A stretch of 64,000 bases of DNA, from assembly GCF_003932845.1 (NCBI RefSeq), contig NZ_RQZH01000008.1:23843-87842 (forward strand). Reading direction: 5' to 3'. Below the pieces are notes generated by a model, which worked only from the letters and a program-made list of their open reading frames with translations, was not told the DNA's origin and ran no database searches. Both the position numbers and the translations under genes were made by a program. This stretch comes from Prevotella sp. OH937_COT-195 (lineage in GTDB: Bacteria > Bacteroidota > Bacteroidia > Bacteroidales > Bacteroidaceae). Shown one piece after another: positions 27,482 through 36,695 of this stretch (position 1 is the first letter of the stretch; each line of letters begins with the position of its first letter).

Positions 27482-28354
27482 CTATTTCTCCGACATCACC
27501 CGTCTCTTTATCTCCTCAAGATCTTTCCTGAAAGCATTACCGGTCTCCGTTCCTATCTCAATCATGCGGTTTATGTCTTTCTTATTGAAATTCGCCGCAC
27601 CATATCCGTCAAGCCGCGGGTTTATATAAAGGTCGGCAAGTTCACGGTTCTCATTGTGCTTTTTCCAATCGGGGCGCGACACCAACCAATCGAGCAATCC
27701 GCCTATACCCAACGTCTCCTTTAATGAGAAGTCGCGAGTCTCGTGCTTATTCTGCGCAAGATCTACCGCAATCACGATGTCTGCGCCCATTGCTCGCACC
27801 ACATCGACAGGCAGATTGTTGAACATTCCGCCATCCACAAGTACCCGCCCGTCAATCTTAACAGGCTTGAAAGCCCCCGGTATGGCCATACTGGCACGCA
27901 TGGATTGTGCGAGGTTGCCACTTTTCAGTACCACCTCCTGATGTTTTCTCAAGTCTGCGGCAACACATCTGAACGGAATCGGCAGGCACGAGAAATCTAT
28001 CGAGTCATTACGTCCCACCATATCCTCAAGAAGTTCGAGTACACTACCGTTAGCGAAAAGATCTATCCATCTCTCGTTACGAAAGAGAGAGTCGAGTTGT
28101 TCAACACTATATCCCACGGAATAAAGTCCGCCGACGATTGCACCGATACTCGTCCCCGCTATATAGTCAATTGGAACACCCACTTGGTCTATAACTTTCA
28201 GCACCCCGACTTGTGCGGCTCCCTTTGCACCGCCTCCACCAAGAACAAGCCCAACTTTGGGACATTTGCCTGTTTTATGCGTCTGTGCATTGAGCGAAAG
28301 TGTGCAAAAAACAAGAAAAAAAGAACATATACACACGCAAAATCCCAATGACAT
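27482..28354 (-). CDS. exported patatin-like phospholipase
   Basis: A 290-aa protein (start chosen at 28354) with a Cys-rich hydrophobic signal sequence (LGFCVCICSFFLVFCTLSLNA). The patatin core is complete: oxyanion hole GGGGAKGAAQVGV, nucleophile Ser69 in GTSIGAIVGG, and the Asp of DGGMFNNLPVDVVRAMGAD. This is the RssA/YlbK class of lipid acyl hydrolases; the substrate is unknown. An upstream extension to 28438 is possible but would bury the signal peptide. TTTTGAATACTTA just upstream of the start recurs before two other minus-strand genes in this window. Confidence 0.85.
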   Translation of the reverse strand: MSLGFCVCICSFFLVFCTLSLNAQTHKTGKCPKVGLVLGGGGAKGAAQVGVLKVIDQVGVPIDYIAGTSIGAIVGGLYSVGYSVEQLDSLFRNERWIDLFANGSVLELLEDMVGRNDSIDFSCLPIPFRCVAADLRKHQEVVLKSGNLAQSMRASMAIPGAFKPVKIDGRVLVDGGMFNNLPVDVVRAMGADIVIAVDLAQNKHETRDFSLKETLGIGGLLDWLVSRPDWKKHNENRELADLYINPRLDGYGAANFNKKDINRMIEIGTETGNAFRKDLEEIKRRVMSEK

Positions 28355-28535
28355 ACGGTTGCTTACATCCACAATGTAAGTATTCAAAATGCCATAAAGG
28401 CTGTCCGAATCATGTTTACATCTGTCAACTTTGCCCATACCTGTTGTATTTTCTTTCCATTAATGATGTTTGAAAGCAATTTATAATAAAGGGCAGAGAC
28501 ATTTATTTTCGGGAAACACCGTGTCTCATGCCCCT

Positions 28536-28910
28536 CTACTCGCTCCCCATTCCTTCGAGAATGCCTTCCAACATTCCTTCCAACTCACTCGCGCATGTAC
28601 CGATACGGTTTATAATTCCATCCTTTGCTCCTTTCACCATATAACCTGCGCACTCGCCTTCCAGTCGTCCTATGGTACGGTATTCCTCAGCGGTATATCC
28701 GTACCTGCTTATCTTGTCTCGCAGATTCGCAAATTTGTTCAAGGCTTCTTTCCAATCATTCACATCGTAGTATGCGCTATTGTCACGCAATTCGTACGAA
28801 AAAGAACGCAGGTCGTTTATCGCCCCCTGCTTCGTACTGCATGAAAGAAGCAATATCATCGTCACCGAAAACATGCAGTAAGTCACACATTTAAAAAATT
28901 TTCCAAGCAT
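28536..28910 (-). CDS. small lipoprotein of unknown function
   Basis: A 124-aa protein with a lipoprotein signal (lipobox ending LLLSC, Cys24). The mature part is helical: FSYELRDNSAYYDVNDWKEALNKFANLRDKISRYGYTAEEYRTIGRLEGECAGYMVKGAKDGI. A short C-terminal repeat, LEGMLEGILEGMG, follows. I recall similar small Bacteroidales lipoproteins without assigned function. It is transcribed toward the patatin gene, 180 bases away, and may share its regulation. The upstream region contains the block shared with 36576-36629. Confidence 0.7.
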   Translation of the reverse strand: MLGKFFKCVTYCMFSVTMILLLSCSTKQGAINDLRSFSYELRDNSAYYDVNDWKEALNKFANLRDKISRYGYTAEEYRTIGRLEGECAGYMVKGAKDGIINRIGTCASELEGMLEGILEGMGSE

Positions 28911-28926
28911 GGTTATTTACTTAAAT

Positions 28927-28983
28927 AAGTATTCAAAAATAATTTTATATATGTATGTATGGTTTTATCTGCTTTTACTTTAT
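28927..28983 (-). promoter_or_regulatory. shared intergenic block, copy A
   Basis: This 57-base stretch aligns with 36576-36629: both start AAGTATTCAAAAAT on the plus strand and end CTTTTACTTTAT. On the minus strand it reads toward the small lipoprotein gene and contains a TATTTTTG -7-like box. It is probably a duplicated promoter or operator region. Confidence 0.5.
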
Positions 28984-29123
28984 CCGTATCTTCATTTCCA
29001 TTTTTCGTCATTCTGACAGATGTAATCGGTCGTACAGTCTGCCACATTATTTCTTAAATACAACACACTGATTGAAAAACGACCATAAATATACAGATAA
29101 TTAATTTAAAAAAACTAATTACA

Positions 29124-29642
29124 TTATATAATATTACTTTCCATATTCAGAAGGAAACGTTTCTTCTCAATGCCGCCGGCATATCCTGTCAGCGACCCGT
29201 CGCTGCCTATAACGCGGTGGCATGGTATGAATATTGACAGAGGATTGCACCTGTTGGCATTAGCCACGGCTCTCACAGCCTTTACGTTACCATATTTCCG
29301 AGCCTCTTCCATGTAAGAAATTGTTTTGCCGTATTTTATTGTTTTCAGCAAATCCCAAACCCTTTTCTGAAAGTCTGTTCCGCGAACATAACACAAAGTA
29401 ACGTCAAACTCGCGCCTTCTGCCGGCAAAGTATTCATCAAGTTCGCACACGGCTTTTGCCAACACTTCATTAAATCCCTCTTCGCCAAAATCCAGAGGAG
29501 ACCATTTGGCAAAACATAACCCTTCCGCCACGGCACCCAAATAAATATTTCCGCATGGCGAATGGTATGTTGTCTTAACCATATACTCTGCTGTGCCACT
29601 CTTCATCATGTCTATATTTTGTTTCGTCAAACCGCCATCCAT
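29124..29642 (-). CDS. ogt: methylated-DNA-protein-cysteine methyltransferase
   Basis: A 172-aa suicide DNA repair protein that removes O6-alkyl groups from guanine. The C-terminal active-site segment is IPCHRVIGSDGSLTGYAGG with the acceptor Cys in PCHR, preceded by the Arg-finger helix region (YGNVKAVRAVANANRCNPLSIF). It has an Ogt-like N-terminal domain without an Ada zinc module. A downstream Met in the first 20 residues could be the true start. It is the last gene of a likely operon behind guaA (41-base gap). The 210 bases downstream (28911-29123) hold only the shared block at 28927. Confidence 0.9.
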   Translation of the reverse strand: MDGGLTKQNIDMMKSGTAEYMVKTTYHSPCGNIYLGAVAEGLCFAKWSPLDFGEEGFNEVLAKAVCELDEYFAGRRREFDVTLCYVRGTDFQKRVWDLLKTIKYGKTISYMEEARKYGNVKAVRAVANANRCNPLSIFIPCHRVIGSDGSLTGYAGGIEKKRFLLNMESNII

Positions 29643-29683
29643 GTCTTTCTCATAAAAGGCATTTCGGCTTTTTCAACGTCTCC

Positions 29684-31249
29684 TTACTCCCATTCTATCG
29701 TGGCAGGCGGTTTTGAGGAAATGTCATAACATATCCGGTTAACTCCTTTTACCTTGTTAATAATCTCGTTTGAGACCTTTGCAAGGAACTCGTATGGCAA
29801 GTGCGCCCAGTCGGCTGTCATGGCATCCATGCTTGTCACGGCACGCAGTGCCACCGGGTTTTCGTAGGTTCGTTCATCTCCCATCACCCCTACAGAACGC
29901 ACTGTTGAAAGAAGTACCGCTCCCGCCTGCCATACATGGTCGTACAACGGCAAACCGTCTTCTGCTTTCCATTTATGCAATCCCTCTATGAAAATATCGT
30001 CTGCCTCCTGCAGCACACGCACTTTCTCCGGCGTTATCTCACCAAGGATACGTACTGCAAGTCCCGGGCCGGGGAACGGGTGACGTTTTATAAGATTTTC
30101 CGGCATGCCAAGTTGGCTGCCCACACGGCGCACCTCATCCTTGAAAAGCCATTGCAACGGTTCGCAAAGTTTAAGGTGCATCTCCTTGGGCAGCCCTCCC
30201 ACATTATGATGACTCTTGATAACTTTGCCCGTAATATTAAGACTCTCTATGCGGTCGGGATATATCGTGCCTTGCGCGAGCCACCGTGCATCGGTAATTT
30301 TCTTTGCTTCGGCATTGAACACCTCGACAAAGTCCCTACCTATAATTTTGCGTTTCTGTTCCGGTTCTTCAACTCCGGCGAGGTCACGGAAGAACTTCTC
30401 TGAGGCATCTACGCCGATAACGTTAAGTCCGAGGGTGGAATAACTGTTCATTACCTTTCTGAACTCGTCTTTGCGCAGCATTCCGTGATCTACGAAAATG
30501 CACGTCAGGTTCTTTCCTATCGCCTTGTTCAAAAGCACGGCACATACCGAAGAGTCAACGCCTCCGGAAAGTCCGAGTATCACGCGGTCGTTGCCCAACT
30601 GCTTTTTAAGTTCCTCTACGGTAGTCTCCACGAACGATGCGGCACTCCATTCCTTACGGCTACCACAAATATCAATCACAAAATTTTTCAGCAGCAACGA
30701 ACCTTGAACGCTGTGGAACACCTCCGGATGAAACTGTACGGCGAAGATTGGTTGAACACCGGATGTGGAACATTGGGAATAGTTGCTGTATGCGGCAAAC
30801 TCAACATCTTCAGTAGATGCCACACGATGAAATCCTTCGGGTATCTTGGTGATGGTGTCCCCATGACTCATCCACACCTGCGAGTTAACGTCAAAGCCCT
30901 TGAACAGAGGACAGTTGCCATCGAACTCTTGCAGGTTGGCACGCCCGTACTCGCGACTGTTTGCTTTCTCCACCTTCCCGCCGAGCGTATGACTTATATA
31001 CTGCGCTCCATAACAAATGCCGAGAACGGGCAAGCGTCCCACGAAACGGCTCAAATCCACATTGAAAGCCTCTGTGTCATGTACCGAATAAGGCGACCCG
31101 CTGAGTATCACTCCGATAACATCACTATCGTCTTCCGGATATTTATTGTACGGCAGAATCTCGCAGAAAGTGTCCATTTCACGGATACGCCTTCCTATAA
31201 GTTGCGTTGTCTGGCTTCCGAAATCTAATATTATTATTTTTTGTTGCAT
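29684..31249 (-). CDS. guaA: GMP synthase (glutamine-hydrolysing)
   Basis: A 521-aa enzyme that aminates XMP to GMP. The N-terminal class I glutaminase domain has nucleophile Cys79 in LGICYGAQY and HPE in QFHPEVFHS. The ATP-pyrophosphatase domain has the P-loop LSGGVDSSV, and the dimerisation domain ends in TIEWE. All features and the length are standard. It starts five bases after a nucleotidyltransferase gene, with ogt downstream, so the three are probably co-transcribed. Confidence 0.97.
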   Translation of the reverse strand: MQQKIIILDFGSQTTQLIGRRIREMDTFCEILPYNKYPEDDSDVIGVILSGSPYSVHDTEAFNVDLSRFVGRLPVLGICYGAQYISHTLGGKVEKANSREYGRANLQEFDGNCPLFKGFDVNSQVWMSHGDTITKIPEGFHRVASTEDVEFAAYSNYSQCSTSGVQPIFAVQFHPEVFHSVQGSLLLKNFVIDICGSRKEWSAASFVETTVEELKKQLGNDRVILGLSGGVDSSVCAVLLNKAIGKNLTCIFVDHGMLRKDEFRKVMNSYSTLGLNVIGVDASEKFFRDLAGVEEPEQKRKIIGRDFVEVFNAEAKKITDARWLAQGTIYPDRIESLNITGKVIKSHHNVGGLPKEMHLKLCEPLQWLFKDEVRRVGSQLGMPENLIKRHPFPGPGLAVRILGEITPEKVRVLQEADDIFIEGLHKWKAEDGLPLYDHVWQAGAVLLSTVRSVGVMGDERTYENPVALRAVTSMDAMTADWAHLPYEFLAKVSNEIINKVKGVNRICYDISSKPPATIEWE

Positions 31250-31254
31250 ATTAG

Positions 31255-32016
31255 TTAATTGATATTTTTAATACTATACAGATCGGACAAGAATCTGTCC
31301 GCACGGTCAACAGTGTCAAGTTTCCCCACATCAAGCAAATTGAGATCTTCTTTCACAAAACCTTTGAAATCATGTTTGCCACACCATTTCAAATAGAAAT
31401 CTATCACTCCGAAACGCTCCGGCATTTCATCAAGACAAGATGACAGCGCAGAAGGATTGATGACATGAATGCCGCTGAACGCCAGCATGGACAAATCGCC
31501 TGCATCAACTGCCGCATATTCTTTGCTCATCTTCACCTCTCCGGTTTCCACGTTCGTCCACCCTCTCAACGACATACGGTCGTCAAAAAGCAAATATCGT
31601 TTCGTTTTGCGCCTACTTACTAACAACGTGGCATCGTTGTTATTTGACATTTCGTAAAACGCAGACAAATCCACATTACTGAGAATATCCACGTTATGAA
31701 TAAGAATAGGACTGCCGGCATCAAACAGAGGTAGTGCTTTCCTTATCCCTCCGCCCGTGTCAAGCAAGTTGTCGCGCTCGTCACTGAAACGAATGTCCAT
31801 TCCGAAACTGTCGTTCTCTTCTACATAACGCTCTATCATATCCGCAAAATGATGCACGTTAACCACTATGCGCTCGAACCCAGCAGCCTTCAATTTCATC
31901 ACGATGTGGTACAAAAGCGGTCGCCCTCCAACCTCCACCAATGCTTTCGGCATAAAGTCGGTAAGCGGTTTAAGGCGTGTTCCCATTCCCGCAGCAAATA
32001 TCATTGCTTGTTTCAT
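31255..32016 (-). CDS. sugar-1-phosphate nucleotidyltransferase (MurU/HddC-like)
   Basis: A 253-aa NTP-transferase. The signature [32 protein letters not shown] binds the nucleotide, NVDIL is the metal-binding Asp site and [13 protein letters not shown] the sugar loop. This matches the single-domain enzymes that activate hexose-1-phosphates, such as N-acetylmuramate-1-phosphate uridylyltransferase (MurU) or heptose-1-phosphate guanylyltransferase (HddC); sequence alone does not decide. I start at 32016, where the motif begins two residues in. It leads an operon with guaA, which could matter if the donor is GTP, but that link is speculative. Confidence 0.8.
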   Translation of the reverse strand: MKQAMIFAAGMGTRLKPLTDFMPKALVEVGGRPLLYHIVMKLKAAGFERIVVNVHHFADMIERYVEENDSFGMDIRFSDERDNLLDTGGGIRKALPLFDAGSPILIHNVDILSNVDLSAFYEMSNNNDATLLVSRRKTKRYLLFDDRMSLRGWTNVETGEVKMSKEYAAVDAGDLSMLAFSGIHVINPSALSSCLDEMPERFGVIDFYLKWCGKHDFKGFVKEDLNLLDVGKLDTVDRADRFLSDLYSIKNIN

Positions 32017-32133
32017 GGCGCAAAGATAACAAGAAAAAGTGAAAAACAACACTGTCAAACTTACAACTTTGATTACAAGACAAATAAAAAAACATGAATT
32101 AACGTATAATCAAATAACAATAACAAGTATATA

Positions 32134-32146
32134 TGACAATCTGTCA
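32134..32146. promoter_or_regulatory. short palindrome upstream of clpC
   Basis: TGACA-ATC-TGTCA is a 5-bp inverted repeat, about 140 bases before the clpC ATG, in a 265-base intergenic region that has no other clear promoter box. It could be a stress-regulator site; this is weak evidence. Confidence 0.2.
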
Positions 32147-32281
32147 AAGACAAGAAAAGGACAGCATGCTTGATGCCCGTCGCCACATTATGGAAGAATG
32201 ACACAATAGATTGGCATAATGTTTGTTTAATACTTAGATGGATAATTATAGTAATTGAAGAATATTTAAAAAGGATAATAT

Positions 32282-34780
32282 ATGGCAAACAGAAGCCAAA
32301 TGTCACCAAAGGTATCGGAAATCCTCGCATTCAGCAAGGAGGAGGCACAGAGATTGACAAGCAAATCAATCATGCCCGAACATATCATGCTGGGAATACT
32401 CAGGGGGAAAAACAGCCCCGTAAAAGAGTTCCTCAACATAATGGGCATAGACATAGCCGAAATAAAGGCATCGCTTGAGGAGAAAATACACAGCAACGAA
32501 TCAGAGAAACAAATAATCGCAGACGAACCTTATCTTGACGATAAGGCAAGCAACATCTTGCGCCTTGCCGTACTCGAAGCAAGGTTGCAACGCACACAGA
32601 TTGTTGACGAACAACACTTGCTGCTCGCCATGCTGCACGACAACGCGGATAACGGGGTGAAAGATATTTTGGAAAGCAACGACATGACATATAACAACGC
32701 ATTGGAATATTTCCGAAAGAAAGAAAGCAAGACAACAGACGGTATCGATTTCCCCGACGAGGAGGACGAGGAGGAAATTGAACAGTCCGAAAACGCATCG
32801 GGAGAGAAACGGACTGCAAACAAAACACAAACGAGAAAAACCTCGGGGAAGACACCCGTAATAGATGCTTTCTCAACAGACCTGACCGCAGCGGCACGCG
32901 AAAACAAACTCGACCCGGTGGTAGGGCGTACCAAAGAAATACAAAGGGTTATCGAGATATTGTGCCGGCGAAAGAAGAACAACCCGATATTAATAGGAGA
33001 ATCGGGAGTTGGCAAGAGTGCCATAGTAGAAGGATTGGCACAGTTGATAACAAAAAGACAAACCTCGCCGGTGCTGTTCGGGAAACGGATAGTAAGTCTC
33101 GACATGACAGGAATGGTTGCCGGAACAAAATACCGGGGACAATTCGAAGAGCGCATAAAGACTCTGTTGAAAGAGTTGGAGCAAAACCCTGACATCATAA
33201 TGTTTATAGACGAGATACACACAGTAGTCGGAGCAGGAGGGGCACCGGGTGCAATGGATGCGGCAAACATAATGAAACCGGCTCTCGCACGCGGCACAAT
33301 ACAGTGCATTGGTGCCACGACACTCGATGAATACCGTAACTCGATAGAAAAAGACGGGGCTTTGGAACGACGATTTCAAAAGGTTTTGGTGGAGCCGACA
33401 ACGCCGGAAGAGACTCTCGAGATACTGAATAACATAAAGGACAGATACGAGGAGCACCACCATGTGAAATATACCGACGAGGCATTGAAGGCATGTGTCA
33501 AACTGACAGAACGGTATATTACGGACAGGGCATTCCCGGATAAAGCCATAGATGCCATGGACGAATCTGGCTCGCGCGTACATCTGCAACATGCGGAAAT
33601 CCCGGAAGAGATAACCATACTGCAAAAGAAAATCGAAGAAATGAACAAAGAGAAACATCTTGCGGTTAAAAATCAGGATTTCGAAAAAGCAATCAGATGT
33701 CGCGACGAACAGTCTCAACTCGAACAAGAATTGGAACGGGAGAACAAACTATGGTCGGAAGGGAACAAAAACACACGAGACATAGTGAATGAAGAAGACG
33801 TGGCAGACGTTGTGGCAACGACATCGGGCATACCGGTGCAGCGTATCGCCGAGTCGGAAGGTGCAAGACTGTGCCGCATGGCAGACGAATTAAAGGCAGA
33901 CGTGGTGGCACAAGACAAAGCAATAGAGAAAATGGTGAAGGCAATACAGCGCAACCGTGTCGGACTTAAAGAGCCTAATCACCCCATCGGCGCATTCATG
34001 TTCCTCGGACCCACGGGTGTCGGCAAAACATATCTTGCCAAGAAACTCGCCGAGCAGATGTTCGGTTCGCAAGACGCTCTTATCCGAATAGACATGAGCG
34101 AATATTCCGAAAGTTTCAATACTTCGAGACTCGTTGGCGCTCCTCCGGGATATGTGGGGTACGAGGAAGGCGGACAACTCACGGAGAGAGTGCGACGCAA
34201 ACCATATTCCATCGTATTGCTCGATGAGATAGAGAAGGCTCATGGCAACGTTTTCAACATGCTTCTTCAGGTTCTTGACGAGGGAAGACTTACCGATGGC
34301 AACGGCAGACTGATTGATTTCAGAAACACCGTAATCATAATGACGAGCAACGCCGGCACGCGACAACTGAAAGAATTCGGACGCGGAGTGGGTTTCAACG
34401 CCGGAGGTACCGGTCTTTCAATGGACGAACGCGACAAGGAATATGCACGGAGCATAATACAGAAAAGCCTTTCGAAACAATTCTCGCCGGAGTTCCTCAA
34501 CCGCCTCGATGAGATAATCACTTTCGATCAACTTGATCTCGAAGCAATAAAGAAGATTATAGAAATAGAACTTAAAGGACTGTACAAACGTATCGAAGCA
34601 CTCGGATATACTCTCTTTGTTTCAGAAGAGAAAAAAGAGTTCGTCGCGACAAAAGGATATGATGTGCAATTTGGTGCAAGACCGCTGAAACGCGCCATAC
34701 AAAACCACATTGAAGATGTGGTATGCGAGAAGATACTCTCTGGCGAACTAAAACAAGGCGACACCATAAGAATAGAATAA
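32282..34780 (+). CDS. clpC: ClpC-type AAA+ unfoldase
   Basis: An 832-aa Hsp100 ATPase that unfolds substrates and feeds them to ClpP. Its parts are an N-terminal double Clp-N domain (FSKEEAQRLTSKSIMPEHIMLGIL; LARLQRTQIVDEQHLLLAML region), an acidic linker at about 155-190 (DEEDEEEIEQSE), AAA module 1 with Walker A GESGVGKSA, a short middle domain with a UVR-like motif (KNQDFEKAIRCRDEQSQLEQ) and AAA module 2 with GPTGVGKT. The short middle domain distinguishes it from ClpB. VGF in the GRGVGFNAGG loop could be the ClpP-binding tripeptide. It is a single gene closed by the hairpin at 34820. Confidence 0.93.
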   Translation: MANRSQMSPKVSEILAFSKEEAQRLTSKSIMPEHIMLGILRGKNSPVKEFLNIMGIDIAEIKASLEEKIHSNESEKQIIADEPYLDDKASNILRLAVLEARLQRTQIVDEQHLLLAMLHDNADNGVKDILESNDMTYNNALEYFRKKESKTTDGIDFPDEEDEEEIEQSENASGEKRTANKTQTRKTSGKTPVIDAFSTDLTAAARENKLDPVVGRTKEIQRVIEILCRRKKNNPILIGESGVGKSAIVEGLAQLITKRQTSPVLFGKRIVSLDMTGMVAGTKYRGQFEERIKTLLKELEQNPDIIMFIDEIHTVVGAGGAPGAMDAANIMKPALARGTIQCIGATTLDEYRNSIEKDGALERRFQKVLVEPTTPEETLEILNNIKDRYEEHHHVKYTDEALKACVKLTERYITDRAFPDKAIDAMDESGSRVHLQHAEIPEEITILQKKIEEMNKEKHLAVKNQDFEKAIRCRDEQSQLEQELERENKLWSEGNKNTRDIVNEEDVADVVATTSGIPVQRIAESEGARLCRMADELKADVVAQDKAIEKMVKAIQRNRVGLKEPNHPIGAFMFLGPTGVGKTYLAKKLAEQMFGSQDALIRIDMSEYSESFNTSRLVGAPPGYVGYEEGGQLTERVRRKPYSIVLLDEIEKAHGNVFNMLLQVLDEGRLTDGNGRLIDFRNTVIIMTSNAGTRQLKEFGRGVGFNAGGTGLSMDERDKEYARSIIQKSLSKQFSPEFLNRLDEIITFDQLDLEAIKKIIEIELKGLYKRIEALGYTLFVSEEKKEFVATKGYDVQFGARPLKRAIQNHIEDVVCEKILSGELKQGDTIRIE

Positions 34781-34819
34781 CAAGCACGATGCGATAATCA
34801 ATACGTGTTCATAAGTAAA

Positions 34820-34882
34820 GCAAAACAGGCGGAATTGGTAAGCAATTTCGCCTGTTTTGATGAATAAATTCGCCTGTTTTGC
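34820..34882. terminator. CAGGCG hairpin element, copy 2, with duplicated right arm
   Basis: AAAACAGGCGGAATTG (34822-34837) pairs with CAATTTCGCCTGTTTT (34843-34858) over 16 bp with one wobble. A second copy of the right arm, AATTCGCCTGTTTTGC (34867-34882), can pair with the same left arm extended to 34820. It lies between convergent clpC and the FAD oxidoreductase and probably terminates both. Similar sequence occurs at 20184-20240. Confidence 0.75.
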
Positions 34883-34914
34883 TCCACGTTATGGCACAAA
34901 ACGGAAACAAGATG

Positions 34915-36477
34915 CTATGACATTATGTCTGCAAGCATATCTGCACACCGCTCGCCATCTATGGCAGCCGAGACTATACCTCCGGCATATCCCGCTCCTT
35001 CTCCGCACGGGAACAGTCCGCGAAGTCTTATGTGCATCAGCGTATTGCTGTCGCGCAATATGCGTACCGGCGAAGAGGTACGGGTTTCTGCGGCGATGAG
35101 ACACGCCTCGTTGGTAAGAAAACCGCGACTCCTGCTCCCGAAAGTTTTAAATCCTTCACGGAGACGGCGGGCAACAAAATCAGGAAGCCAGAAATGCAAA
35201 GGCGAAGAAATCAGTCCAGGAGCATAACTGCTTTTCGGCAGGTCGTGTGAAACGCGTTTCTCAACAAAATCAACCATTCGTTGTGCCGATGCCGTCTGCC
35301 TCATATTCCCCTGCTGCCAGCACAACTCCTCCAAACGTTCTTGATATGTCATCATGCGCAAAGGGTCGTTCCCGTTGACATCCTCCGGACGCAATTCCAC
35401 CACCATGCCACTGTTGCTCCACTTTGTTCCGCGGTTTGCCGGCGACATGCCGTTTACCACTATCTGACGTTCTCCCGTAGCGGCAGGTATAACGAAGCCT
35501 CCCGGACACATACAGAAACTATACACCCCGCGCCTGTCCACCTGTGTTACAAAACTATATTCTGCCGCCGGCAGGTATTTTCCCCTGCCCTCGCGGTTGT
35601 GATATTGTATTTGATCTATCAAATGCGAAGGATGTTCAAGACGTACACCGACAGCAAGTCCTTTAGGCTCAATCTCTATGCCCGAACCTCGAAGGTAACG
35701 ATATACGTCGCGCGCAGAATGCCCCGTTGCAAGAATTACCGCACCGTTGTAAATTTTCTCTTCACCCGTGTTAAGATTAATGGCTTCAATTCCTTTCACC
35801 TCGTCATTCTCCATGACAAGCGATGTCATCTTCGTCCGGAAATATACCTCTCCGCCGCATTCGATAATGGTGTTGCGCATGGCTTCGATTACACGCGGCA
35901 GTTTGTCGGTGCCTATGTGCGGATGTGCGTCTGCGAGAATGTCGGTAGACGCACCATGTTGGCAAAACACATTCAACACCTTTTCCACCGAACCGCGTTT
36001 TTTAGAGCGAGTATATAGTTTGCCATCAGAATATGCCCCGGCTCCTCCTTCTCCGAAGCAATAGTTACTGTCAGGGTCGACACGGTTTGTCTTTGTTATC
36101 ATGGCAAGGTCGGTCTTCCGCTCGCGCACATTCTTGCCTCGTTCCACCACAACCGGACGTATTCCCCGTTCTATCAATCGCAGCGCGGCAAACAATCCTC
36201 CCGGTCCGGCTCCCACGACTACCGCCTGCGGACAGTCTGACACGTCGCGGTATTCTGTTTCGACAAACTCCTGTTCTTGCGGATTTTCGTCGATGTATAT
36301 CCTCGCTTTCAGGTTCACAAAAATATTACGCTGCCGGGCATCTATGCTGCGCTTCAATATCCGCACTTTCTTTATACGATTAATGTCCACCGCAGTCTCC
36401 CCCGCACACATATCCTTTATATAAGACAACAATGATGCCTCACGTGGAGAAAGACGCAACTGTAATTCCTTTATCAT
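34915..36477 (-). CDS. FAD-dependent oxidoreductase (COG2509-like)
   Basis: A 520-aa protein with an N-terminal domain of about 90 residues, then a Rossmann FAD-binding motif (AVVVGAGPGGLFAALRLIERGIRPVVVERG). FGEGGAGAYSDGKLYTRSKKRG and the Ser-rich substrate region are typical of the uncharacterised FAD-dependent dehydrogenase family common in Bacteroidetes and Firmicutes. GEGAGYAGGIVSAAIDGERCADML forms the second FAD contact. It is presumably cytoplasmic; the substrate is unknown. It is a single gene, convergent with clpC, with a 218-base upstream gap that holds the shared block at 36576-36629. Confidence 0.85.
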   Translation of the reverse strand: MIKELQLRLSPREASLLSYIKDMCAGETAVDINRIKKVRILKRSIDARQRNIFVNLKARIYIDENPQEQEFVETEYRDVSDCPQAVVVGAGPGGLFAALRLIERGIRPVVVERGKNVRERKTDLAMITKTNRVDPDSNYCFGEGGAGAYSDGKLYTRSKKRGSVEKVLNVFCQHGASTDILADAHPHIGTDKLPRVIEAMRNTIIECGGEVYFRTKMTSLVMENDEVKGIEAINLNTGEEKIYNGAVILATGHSARDVYRYLRGSGIEIEPKGLAVGVRLEHPSHLIDQIQYHNREGRGKYLPAAEYSFVTQVDRRGVYSFCMCPGGFVIPAATGERQIVVNGMSPANRGTKWSNSGMVVELRPEDVNGNDPLRMMTYQERLEELCWQQGNMRQTASAQRMVDFVEKRVSHDLPKSSYAPGLISSPLHFWLPDFVARRLREGFKTFGSRSRGFLTNEACLIAAETRTSSPVRILRDSNTLMHIRLRGLFPCGEGAGYAGGIVSAAIDGERCADMLADIMS

Positions 36478-36575
36478 TGCTACAGAATATAGATAATTTA
36501 CAAAATGAACAGTGGAGCCAAAGAACCCTGTCCGGTAATTTCTGCTATATGAGTGTCGCGATGCCCATGTAAATT

Positions 36576-36629
36576 AAGTATTCAAAAATTAATAGTGTAT
36601 ATGTTTAACTTTATCGACTTTTACTTTAT
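36576..36629 (-). promoter_or_regulatory. shared intergenic block, copy B
   Basis: Aligns with 28927-28983 over about 55 bases with a 3-base gap; both ends are nearly identical. On the minus strand it contains TAATTTTTG, a -7-like box, and reads toward the FAD oxidoreductase gene about 100 bases away. Confidence 0.5.
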
Positions 36630-36695
36630 GAACATCAATTTAACAGAAATACCGTCCTTGCTCATTAACTCCACGGAACGTTTATTCCTAAAAAA

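Noticed and set aside
30485..31228. 247-aa plus-strand reading frame
   Set aside because: It is opposite guaA, an unambiguous enzyme; no signal or domain supports it.
32530..33318. 262-aa minus-strand reading frame
   Set aside because: It lies entirely opposite the N-terminal and first AAA domains of clpC and shows no recognisable domain.
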